Shown one piece after another: positions 60,001 through 64,000 of a stretch of DNA of 64,000 bases. The notes beneath the pieces were generated by a model that worked only from the letters and a program-made list of their open reading frames with translations, was not told the origin of the DNA and did no database searches. The stretch is taken from contig NC_011772.1 in assembly GCF_000021305.1 (NCBI RefSeq), positions 2,270,001 to 2,334,000 on the forward strand, written 5' to 3'. A program made the translations under genes and the position numbers. This stretch comes from Bacillus cereus G9842 (GTDB lineage Bacteria; Bacillota; Bacilli; Bacillales; Bacillaceae_G). Numbering within the stretch: position 1 is the first letter of the stretch; every line of letters begins with the position of its first letter.

Positions 60001-62930
60001 AGATTCAGGCGTGGAGTGAAGTTCCTAGAGGAATACCGCTGTTCAATAGTTTATATGTGTTTGAAAATTATCCAGTGAAAGAGGAGTCTTCAGAAAATCT
60101 GGAAATTGGTGAATTGGAAGGGGTAGAAGAAACCCACTACCCATTAGGGTTAGCTGTAGTTCCAGGAATCCAGTTATCGTTAAAGTTAATGTATGACCGT
60201 AGTAAGTTTAATAGAGTAACCATTGAACGAATGCTGGGTCATTTACACAAAGTGTTAATGCAAATGCTCAAAAACATTGATCAAAATCTATCGGAGCTAG
60301 TATATATTACGGAAGCTGAACAAAGAAAGCTATTGGAAGAATGGAATAATAATACTATATCCTATCCACGTGAGAATGCAATCCATCAACTATTCGAAGA
60401 GCAAGTAAATCGTACGCCTGACGCGTTGGCAGTGGTAGATGAAAAACAGCAACTAACATATCGAGAGCTGAATGAAAGAGCTAATCAATTAGCCCATCAT
60501 TTACAGAAATGTGGAATTGGGACAGAGTCATTAGTTGGCCTTTGCTTTGATCGATCAGTTGAGATGGTTGTTGGTCTAATGGGAATTTGGAAGGCCGGAG
60601 CAGCCTATGTTCCATTGGATCCATCGAATCCGGAAAGCCGCCTACGATATATTTTAGAAGACACAGATATTCAAGTGTTAGTTACGAATGAGGTATTAGT
60701 GGGCTGGATACCTAAAGAAATCAAGGTAGTTTGCCTAGATAGGGATCAAGCCATGATTTCTCGAGAAAGCAAACTTTCACCAACATGTGAGGTGACAGGG
60801 GAAAACTTAGCGTATGTTATCTACACTTCTGGTTCGACAGGGAATCCAAAGGGGGCTTTAGTACAGCACCATTCTGTAATAAACCTATCCTATGGTTTAC
60901 AAAAAGAAGTTTTCTCACATGAAATACCTAATAATATGCGCGTCGGTTTGAATGCGTCAATTGCCTTTGATGTATCTATTCAGCAATTACAAATGTTGCT
61001 TTATGGTTCAAGTTTATATATTATCCCAAGTGAAGTTCGCACTAATCCGGAACAATTTGTGTCCTATATTAGGGAGAATAAATTGGAAATGTTTGATATG
61101 ACACCTTCATTACTTCAATTACTTATAGATGGAGGATTGCTAGAAATAAGTGCTGATGTTCATGTACCAAGTAAGATATTAGTCGGTGGTGAAGCAATTA
61201 TGCCGTCATTATGGGAACAGCTAGTAGAGACAGAAAAAATTGATTTTTATAACGTATACGGTCCTACAGAATGTACGGTTGATGCAACATGCTATCATAT
61301 CAAAAAAGATAGTAAGAGAGTAACAATTGGCCGTCCGTTGCCGAACGTTCAAACTTATGTATTAGATAAAAATTTGTTACCTGTTCCAGTTGGTGTAACA
61401 GGTGAGCTATATATTGGGGGTGCAGGTATAGCGAGAGGATACTTGAATCGCCCAGAATTAACAGCAGAGAGATTCATCCGTCATCCATTTAATGAAGAAG
61501 AGCGTTTATATCGTACGGGAGATTTGGTTCGTTATTTACCTGATGGTAATTTAGATTACTTGAGAAGAATTGATAATCAAGTAAAAATTAGGGGCTTTCG
61601 TATTGAACTTGAAGAGATTGAAGCGAATCTAGAGAGGCATCCATTGGTAAAAGAAGCAGTAGTTTTGGTAACAGAGGATAAATTAGGAGAGCAGAGATTG
61701 GTTGCTTATGTAGTTGGAGATGGTAGTATGCATGATTGGCGTGAATATCTCAAGACACAAGTACCGAATTATATGGTTCCCGCACACTTTATTAAGGTAG
61801 ACGAGATTCCTCTTACAACGAATGGAAAAGTTGATCGAAAGGCATTGAACAATTTAACTATTTTAAGAGAAAATAACTTTTCTACACCAATCATTCCAAG
61901 GGATGAAATTGAATATCAGTTGATTAAAATCTGGCAGGATGTGTTACAGATAGAAGATGTCTATGTAAATGATGATTTCTTTAATAGAGGAGGACACTCT
62001 CTCCTTGTAATTAAATTAGTTTCAAAAATTAGGGAGAAGTTTGGAAAAGAGATTAAGGTGTCTACATTGATTAAGAATCCAACAGTGGAAGGAATCGCAT
62101 GCCTTATTCGTGATAAGCATGATATGACGAAATCAGTAGCAGCGCTAGTTCCACTACAAGAATCAGAGAAAAGACCTTTCTTCTGCGTTCATCCGTTTAT
62201 GGGGAATGTATTCTGTTACATTCAACTAGCAAGATTGCTTAAGAGCCGTTGTTCATTTTATGGTTTACAGAATCCTCTTATAGAAAAGAAAGAAATTGAC
62301 GAGTTAACTTTGCCGGAAGTAATTCAACTTTACATGGAAGAAATAAAACGTGTTCAGCCAGAAGGTCCATATCGTCTTGGAGGATGGTCTTTAGGCGGTA
62401 CGATTGCTTATGAAATCGCAACTGTATTAAAGAATCAAGGTGAGGAAGTTGAGTTGTTGGTACTCATGGATACTAAAGTACCTTCAAAGCAGGATCATAA
62501 AACAAGTGAGGATATGCTCTCATATATATATGAGCATTTCATTCCTAGAGATCTTACTGAGCAGGAAGGAGACCTTGTCCATAAACAAGATATGCTTGTG
62601 GAGCAATTAATTATGGAAGGAGTACTCACGCCTGATGCAGATCTTATCAATTTGAAGCAAGTTATCAATGCGCATAGGAAATGCCTGAACATAATGGCAG
62701 AGCATGATTTAATACCATACTCTGGAGAAGTTCTCTACTTTAGTGCTGAGGAAGGAAAAGAGTTGTTTACAGATTGGGGACCTTTATTAAAAGGTAGAGT
62801 AAATAGGTATTCAGTCCCTGGATCACATGAAGAAATAGTGGATTCACCTGCAGTTGAAAAAATAGCTATGTATCTACTAAATGAATTTGAAGGAATAAAA
62901 GAGAAATCCATTTTATTAACGGAAAAGTAG
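48048..62930 (+). CDS. krsC: Kurstakin NRPS KrsC (C-A-T-C-A-T-C-A-T-E-C-A-T-TE, modules 4-7)
   Basis: This 4960-residue synthetase follows a short helical N-terminus (1-30). Module 4: C with HHIISDA at 165-171, A code D-V-W-H-F-S-L-V-D-K (Ser), T Ser1035. Module 5: C HHIISDG at 1227-1233, A code D-S-Q-S-I-G-Q-V-V-K (not assigned; His expected in kurstakin), T Ser2078. Module 6: C 2270-2276, A code D-A-Q-D-L-G-V-V-D-K (Gln), T Ser3134, E HHLAVDG at 3317-3323. Module 7: DCL-type C HHILLDG at 3795-3801, A code D-V-Q-D-L-G-V-V-D-K (Gln), T Ser4651. TE from about 4700: GWSLGG with Ser4781 and His near 4929 in PGSHEEIVD. The A8 core of module 7 is altered (Gly4506Arg, Gly4522Glu relative to the other modules). 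Confidence 0.93.
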   Translation: MRSDLLAKLSSLSPEKRAWLQKQMQKKENKEALPLSYAQQRLWFMDRFNPNSSLYNIPTVWHLKGNWIPEALEKGFNRLIERHESLRTVFKEVGEQPVQQIVEFLPRALPVRDYSQLPLEVKEKEVDSLIAREAQEPFNLMNGPLVRNQLVQLEKDEWLLLCTMHHIISDAWSIGIFMNELLAFYEEETGGNPAKLSSLSIQYADFAKWQKEWLQGDVLNRQLTYWQEELSGELPILQLPVDRPRPVKQTYSGATHHVIFPYKLLSQLKDISRQEGSTLFMTLMAAYQSFLARYTGQKDILVGSPIANRNHKGVEGLIGFFVNTLVYRSDLSGIPTFREILNQTKKKALKAYEYQDIPFEKVVEAVQPERSTSHSPIFQTMFTLQNIKQERLDLPNRSIEMVESNMSIAKFDLSLTAYEVEEGLFVSFEYNTDLFDSSTIARMAGHFENWLNEITYHPDESYTKLSMLSDTEQKQLLEEWNDTDVVYGHDCMIHELFEQQVARTPNAVAVVYEGGKLTYQELNEKSNQLAHFLQKRGIGPESLVGICIERSPDMIIGLFGILKAGGAYVPLDPSYPENRLRYILENSQIQVLLTKEALQDWLPKDIRAICLDRDQVMISKESNLAPVSGVTANNLAYIIYTSGSTGNPKGVMIEHHSVINRLQWMQKKYPLSEDDTILQKTPFSFDVSVWELFWWSFVGARVCLLPPGGEKDPVVIEEYIERYRVSTMHFVPSMLSTFLDYMELYNSKRDVSSLIQVFTSGEALNTEQVRRFKGIFYNVQQTKLINLYGPTEATVDVTYYDCDLEKEAMLIPIGRPIDNTELYVLDQYQQVVPIGVAGELYLGGVGLARGYFNRPDLTTERFIPHPFKDGERLYRTGDLVRYMNDRNLEYIGRIDNQVKIRGFRIELGEIEAALHDHSSVKEAVVLVKEDRPGDKQLVAYVVGEGDTGEWREYLKKQLPHYMVPAYFFQIEGMPLTPNGKVNRKALLELEEQFISEDITSSRTPVEELIVSVWSQVLGIKNISVQDSFFEIGGHSLLATQVVSRLQEIFQIELPVRELFEYTTVESLAKRLEQLRKGDKKREIPPLIPMERGEAIPLSYAQQRLWFIDQFTPNSALYNMPMVCRLTGNWLLEALETGWNQLIERHESLRTVFQEVNGQPVQQIKSYAFQSIPKTDLTMLSSEDREEEVKRFIQQETEVPFDLTEGPLIRTSILHVGEEEWILLCTLHHIISDGWSMGILLEEWMAFYEKATDGKVAELEPLPVQYADFAQWQKGWLKEEVLDQQLQYWREELSGELPVLQLPMDRPRPAIQTHHGSTYTLVLPSTLHDKLNELSRKEGATLFMTLLAAYQSFLSRYTGQEDILVGSPIANRNYREIEGLIGFFVNTLVYRTNLSGGPTFQDVLYQVRQKALKAYEYQDIPFEKIVEVVQPERSTSHSPIFQTMFILQNMKQEFPVLSSRSIEMIESHSPIAKFDLSVMAVETEEGLLFTFEYNKDLFNATTIERMAGHFEKWLYEVSHRPQNPLHDLSMLSEPERNLLLETWNDTVMEMSHQGLICERFEEQVAMRPDAIAIVDQTKQWTYGELDIQANQLANVLQRKGVAPESVVGVYLPRSAELMASLLGILKAGGAYVVLDPLYPKSRLEYMIEDAGIQFVVTAEVQEGHFAHVEMVRLEELTVESVIAPTRQINPENLAYIVYTSGSTGKPKGVMVEYRSLMNMVSWHQEVYRISAEDRATQIAGVAFDSAVQEIWPYLTAGAALYLSTEELRINPEALRDWLIDSRITASFAPTPILERLLKLSWPDKTDLRFIITGGDQLTQYPSNDIPFAVINQYGPSENTVVTTDCYVPVGVTTGTPSIGRPIANTEVYVLDSHLQLVPIGVIGDLYIGGKSLARGYANRPDLTKEKFIPHPFKSGERLYYTGDKASYLSDGNLQFHGRIDDQVKIRGFRIELGEIEAVLQAHSSVKEAVVLVREDNQGDKRLVAYVVGEGSVHEWREHLQTHLPNYMVPTNFIEMEFLPLTPNGKLDLKALPILSEQSAENTVYPRTPLEELIASVWSQVLGIRDIDVQDSFFELGGHSLLATQVVSRLQEVFQIKLPVRELFEYSTVEALSKRIDQLRKGSEKREIPPLMPIERGGNIPLSYAQQRLWFIDQFAPNSALYNMPMACRLTGNWLPEALELGWNQLIERHESLRTVFYEEDGHPIQQIQPYVFRPLLQMDLTKLSLEERERKLEQWIQTEVESPFDLEQGPLFRGKLIRISEEEWILLCNMHHIISDGWSMEILLQEWMAFYENAIGEKQAELEPLPVQYADFAQWQREWLKDELLYQQLAYWKEELSGELPVLMLPMDRPRPPVQTHHGLTHNVLLSRSLLDKLNELSRQEGATLFMTLLAAYQSFLARYTGQTDIIVGSPIANRNYREIEGLIGFFVNTLVYRADLSNAPAFQELLSQVRIKALKAYEYQDVPFEKIVEVIQPERNTSHSPIFQTMFTLQNTGQKLPELHGRNIEVMESNAPIAKFDLSLTAAEVEEGLLLTFVYRTDLFDSLTIESMAEHFGNWLNVIVENPDKSLAKLPILSGLQQKQLEEWNNDAVAYLQESTIHQLFEEQVNRTPDAVAVVDEKQQLTYRELNEKANQLAHYLQQCGIGNESLVGLCFERSVEMVVSIMGIWKAGAAYVPLDPSYPESRLRYILEDTGIQVLVTNESLEDWIPKEMKIVCLDRDQAMISQESILSPKCEVTGETLAYVIYTSGSTGNPKGVLIQHHSVLNLSHGLQKEVFEHEIPSNMHVGLNASIAFDASIQQLQMLLYGSSLYIIPNEVRSDPEQFVAYIRENKLEIFDITPSLLQLLIDVGLLETCDGIHVPSKVLVGGEAIMPSLWEQLVETDKIQFYNVYGPTECTVDATCYHIKKDSKRVTIGRPLPNVQTYVLDRNRLPVPVGVMGELYIGGAGLARGYLNRPELTSERFISHPFKEGERLYRTGDLVRYLPDGNIDYLGRMDNQVKIRGFRIELGEIESTLQEHDLVKEVVVIVRENQSGDKRLVAYVVGEGSLEEWREYLKTKLPIHMIPSYFVEMKELPLTINGKVDRKSLPIPDYQGTQEGYAAPRNEREHKLSIIWERVLGSKRIGIYDNFFEIGGDSILSIQIVSRAKQAGLQLTPKQLFEHQTIAELAQVVKEEQGVQAEQGIITGETILTPIQQRFFAQNHPNPHHWNQSMFFRTKEKLDIGSLEKAARSLLLHHDALRLRYERLPNGTWEQWNEGIKEQLMLTVISLDEVPEADWHEVIQKEINVAQERLNLHDGPLMRMVYFDEDEKTGRLFWTIHHLAVDGVSWRILLEDLQTAYTQAVQGQKIQLPMKSTSFKEWSEKLQHYAETGISKEVLHYWEQQAEQDVVILPVDGTISNPVSAVTEEITVVLNENETRMLLQETLSTHRVQINEVLLAALVQATAACTGQPILSVDLEGHGREEIIEDVDLSRTVGWFTSIYPVHLNITNANTPIAALKAVKEQVRKIPNKGVDYGVLCYMNATMCEQLSFQYTPSISFNYLGQFDQLFSSDAMFIPENEFKRLDHAAGSKRSHVIDVIGVVTDGKLQFTWVYNVGQFAKSTIQSIAQNMLYQLSTLIQFSDRESALTISDFAMANLSQEGLTNVLNKMHRGKNNQITDLYPLSPLQEGMIFHTLHDQGDEHVAPYIVQLSFMIRGKMNIPTFEQAWKSVIQRHEIFRTAFVWDEIEEPVQVVYENIPFKVNKEDWRTMTSEEIEEKRKVFLELDRKQAFQFDEAPLMRVTVIQEGEEEYRIVWTHHHILLDGWSLPLVFNELLTVYQKRMNGEAVKLPKSSPYKKYIQWLREQDKEQAEQFWREKLKGFTAPTLLGLESKEEEKGYTEKVTYLSEEQTQALQGWAKRNKLTLSTVIQGAWAYLMSRYSGENDIVFGVTSSGRSTEIIDVENIVGPFITTSPTRIQLMDDIKLIDWLQKIQEEEIERRQYEYASLTEIQAWSEVPRGIPLFNSLYVFENYPVKEESSENLEIGELEGVEETHYPLGLAVVPGIQLSLKLMYDRSKFNRVTIERMLGHLHKVLMQMLKNIDQNLSELVYITEAEQRKLLEEWNNNTISYPRENAIHQLFEEQVNRTPDALAVVDEKQQLTYRELNERANQLAHHLQKCGIGTESLVGLCFDRSVEMVVGLMGIWKAGAAYVPLDPSNPESRLRYILEDTDIQVLVTNEVLVGWIPKEIKVVCLDRDQAMISRESKLSPTCEVTGENLAYVIYTSGSTGNPKGALVQHHSVINLSYGLQKEVFSHEIPNNMRVGLNASIAFDVSIQQLQMLLYGSSLYIIPSEVRTNPEQFVSYIRENKLEMFDMTPSLLQLLIDGGLLEISADVHVPSKILVGGEAIMPSLWEQLVETEKIDFYNVYGPTECTVDATCYHIKKDSKRVTIGRPLPNVQTYVLDKNLLPVPVGVTGELYIGGAGIARGYLNRPELTAERFIRHPFNEEERLYRTGDLVRYLPDGNLDYLRRIDNQVKIRGFRIELEEIEANLERHPLVKEAVVLVTEDKLGEQRLVAYVVGDGSMHDWREYLKTQVPNYMVPAHFIKVDEIPLTTNGKVDRKALNNLTILRENNFSTPIIPRDEIEYQLIKIWQDVLQIEDVYVNDDFFNRGGHSLLVIKLVSKIREKFGKEIKVSTLIKNPTVEGIACLIRDKHDMTKSVAALVPLQESEKRPFFCVHPFMGNVFCYIQLARLLKSRCSFYGLQNPLIEKKEIDELTLPEVIQLYMEEIKRVQPEGPYRLGGWSLGGTIAYEIATVLKNQGEEVELLVLMDTKVPSKQDHKTSEDMLSYIYEHFIPRDLTEQEGDLVHKQDMLVEQLIMEGVLTPDADLINLKQVINAHRKCLNIMAEHDLIPYSGEVLYFSAEEGKELFTDWGPLLKGRVNRYSVPGSHEEIVDSPAVEKIAMYLLNEFEGIKEKSILLTEK

Positions 62931-63150
62931 AGAGTATAAAAGATGCAATGCAATGAACGAAAAGGGTAGACCAATACCTGCATATCAAGTGTAGGGAATA
63001 ATGAATATATTAAGAGCATTACTTTTTAAGGGGATAATGTAAAAAGTAATTGGTAGAGACATAGAAATCTTTATGAGTTACCCATAGTATGATGTAAATA
63101 CTATGAAATCTTTGTAATAGAAGCGAATGCCTGATGATATTACTGAGGAA

Positions 63151-63210
63151 AGGTGCATATTTTCATTGATATGTAAATATGCACCTATTCTATTGTATAT
63201 GCAATAGAAT
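63151..63210 (+). repeat. Two tandem inverted repeats between krsC and sfp
   Basis: First: perfect twelve-base arms AGGTGCATATTT/AAATATGCACCT (63151-63162, 63175-63186). Second, directly after: nine-base arms ATTCTATTG/CAATAGAAT (63187-63195, 63202-63210). Neither has a T run. They lie in the 332-base gap that otherwise holds no gene and may lower or stabilise the sfp part of the message. Confidence 0.6.
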
Positions 63211-63292
63211 AAAGTTAATTTGAATTTCCGTAACGTTCATATATGAAGTAATTCTTTAAAAAAGGAAGTGATTTATTATACAAATTCAAGCT

Positions 63293-63997
63293 GTGAAAAT
63301 ACCAAAGAATATTGAAAGTCATTTGTTTAAGCAACTTAGTAACTTAGTTTCAAATGAGAAGAAAGAACGAATGAAGCGTTTATTAAATTCATGCGACATT
63401 AATAGAACTCTAATAGGAGATTTACTAATCCGATCTCTAATCTGCCAAAAGTATAAAATTAATAATAAAGAAATTAGATTTATATATAATAAGTATGGAA
63501 AACCTTTTGTTGAAAAAATTTCTGACTTTCATTTTAATGTGTCTCATTCAGGAGAATGGGTGGTTTGTACTACTGCTAATTTTAACGTGGGTATTGATAT
63601 AGAAAAAGTTTCAGAAATAGAGGCTTTTAAATTAGCAAAAGAATTTTTTTCAGCGGAAGAATTTTATGATATATCTAATATGAATTCTAATGAAAAAATT
63701 AATTATTTTTATGATTTATGGACATTAAAAGAAAGCTATATAAAAACGATTGGAAAAGGGCTTTATACCCCATTAAATTCATTCTCTATAAAAAAAGAAT
63801 CACGAACTTCAATTTCATACAAGAATATACCTAAAAACTTTTACTTTAAACAATATAACATTGATCCAAATTATAAGTTATCTGCTTGTGCAACAAGAGA
63901 TGAATTTCCGCAAGAGATAATAATTAAAGACATTTATACAATTTGCCAAACTATATACAAATTTGAAAGTAAGGAGAAAATCAATGCAGAAGACTAA
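63293..63997 (+). CDS. sfp: Sfp-type 4'-phosphopantetheinyl transferase of the krs operon
   Basis: The enzyme moves phosphopantetheine from CoA to the Ser of carrier domains and so activates KrsA-C. From GTG 63293 the frame gives 234 residues, with FNVSHSGEWVVC near residue 80, GIDIEKV near residue 100 (Mg-binding Asp/Glu) and WTLKESYIKTIGKGL near residue 141 (Glu/Lys of the PPTase core). The expected N-terminal strand (IQIQAVKIPK) lies upstream in the same frame, but without a normal start codon: AAGGAAG (63262-63268) is followed by ATT (63275) and ATA (63278), and GTG 63268 is one frame off. The start given here is therefore a minimum. The enzyme family is certain. Confidence 0.85.
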   Translation: MKIPKNIESHLFKQLSNLVSNEKKERMKRLLNSCDINRTLIGDLLIRSLICQKYKINNKEIRFIYNKYGKPFVEKISDFHFNVSHSGEWVVCTTANFNVGIDIEKVSEIEAFKLAKEFFSAEEFYDISNMNSNEKINYFYDLWTLKESYIKTIGKGLYTPLNSFSIKKESRTSISYKNIPKNFYFKQYNIDPNYKLSACATRDEFPQEIIIKDIYTICQTIYKFESKEKINAED

Positions 63998-64000
63998 ACT
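63984..64000 (+). CDS. Start of a further gene in the krs operon (cut by the right edge)
   Basis: ATG 63984 has AAGGAG eight bases upstream and opens a frame (M-Q-K-T-K-) that overlaps the end of sfp by 14 bases. Such overlap is typical of the same operon. In kurstakin loci an additional gene, krsD, is known; the six codons visible do not identify it. Confidence 0.5.

Noticed and set aside
37022..62930. Surfactin, fengycin or bacitracin synthetase
   Set aside because: The module number could fit surfactin, but the codes (Thr, Ala, Ser, Gln, Gln) and the split 1-2-4 modules do not fit any of these; they fit kurstakin.
62735..63019. A 94-codon minus-strand frame over the krsC 3' end
   Set aside because: Most of it lies antisense to the well-supported thioesterase domain and it has no ribosome site.

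Overview
The window is a low-GC Firmicute chromosome segment. It almost certainly comes from the Bacillus cereus/thuringiensis group: strong AGGAGG ribosome sites, TTGACA/TATAAT-type promoters, a SpoIIS toxin-antitoxin locus, several copies of a bcr1-like repeat flanked by TTTAT, and a complete set of kurstakin-type NRPS genes. No rRNA, tRNA, CRISPR, prophage or transposase gene was seen.

Layout. Bases 1-5.4 kb hold a secreted family-10-type glycosyl hydrolase (cut by the left edge, minus strand) facing a sugar salvage operon: PTS EIIB and EIIC, a small membrane protein, AnmK and an N-acetylhexosamine kinase. From 5.5 to 19.5 kb are mostly single metabolic genes: plsY, a GNAT-aminotransferase fusion, a threonine dehydratase, a MarR regulator with an MFS exporter behind twin operators, a DUF1232 protein, an MBL hydrolase, a DEAD-box helicase, two methyltransferases, a VOC protein, a broken indolepyruvate decarboxylase gene beside an intact MarR gene, and gpmA. 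From 19.5 to 32.6 kb is an accessory-like stretch with six bcr1-type repeats or remnants, spoIISA with two related small antitoxin genes, a YxeA lipoprotein, pepD, a secreted papain-like protease with a secreted partner, a stand-alone LuxR-type HTH protein, a PlcR-like regulator, an AbrB paralogue, a 2-oxoglutarate dioxygenase with a TSUP permease, a CatB-type acetyltransferase behind what looks like a leader-peptide attenuator, and a DacA-like carboxypeptidase. From 32.8 to 35.2 kb are an acyltransferase, an SGNH hydrolase and a possible small membrane peptide.

From 35.7 kb to the right edge runs the NRPS operon: MFS exporter (krsE), krsA, krsB, krsC, an Sfp-type phosphopantetheinyl transferase, and the first codons of a further gene. 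Seven modules can be read: Cs-A-T-E / C-A-T-C-A-T / C-A-T-C-A-T-C-A-T-E-C-A-T-TE. Specificity residues read from the sequence give Thr, (Gly-like), Ala, Ser, (unassigned), Gln, Gln. This fits the known kurstakin heptapeptide Thr-Gly-Ala-Ser-His-Gln-Gln with an N-terminal fatty acid. Sfp would convert the carrier domains to the active form, KrsE would export the product, and the C-terminal TE would release or cyclise it.

The most interesting observations are: the leader peptide and hairpin before the catB-like gene; the sfp gene, which has no normal start codon next to its ribosome site; altered A8 core residues in the last NRPS adenylation domain; the two paralogous antitoxin genes after spoIISA; a 55-bp bcr1 derivative explained by deletion between internal CCCCCAC repeats; and the ipdC-like gene that lost its middle.
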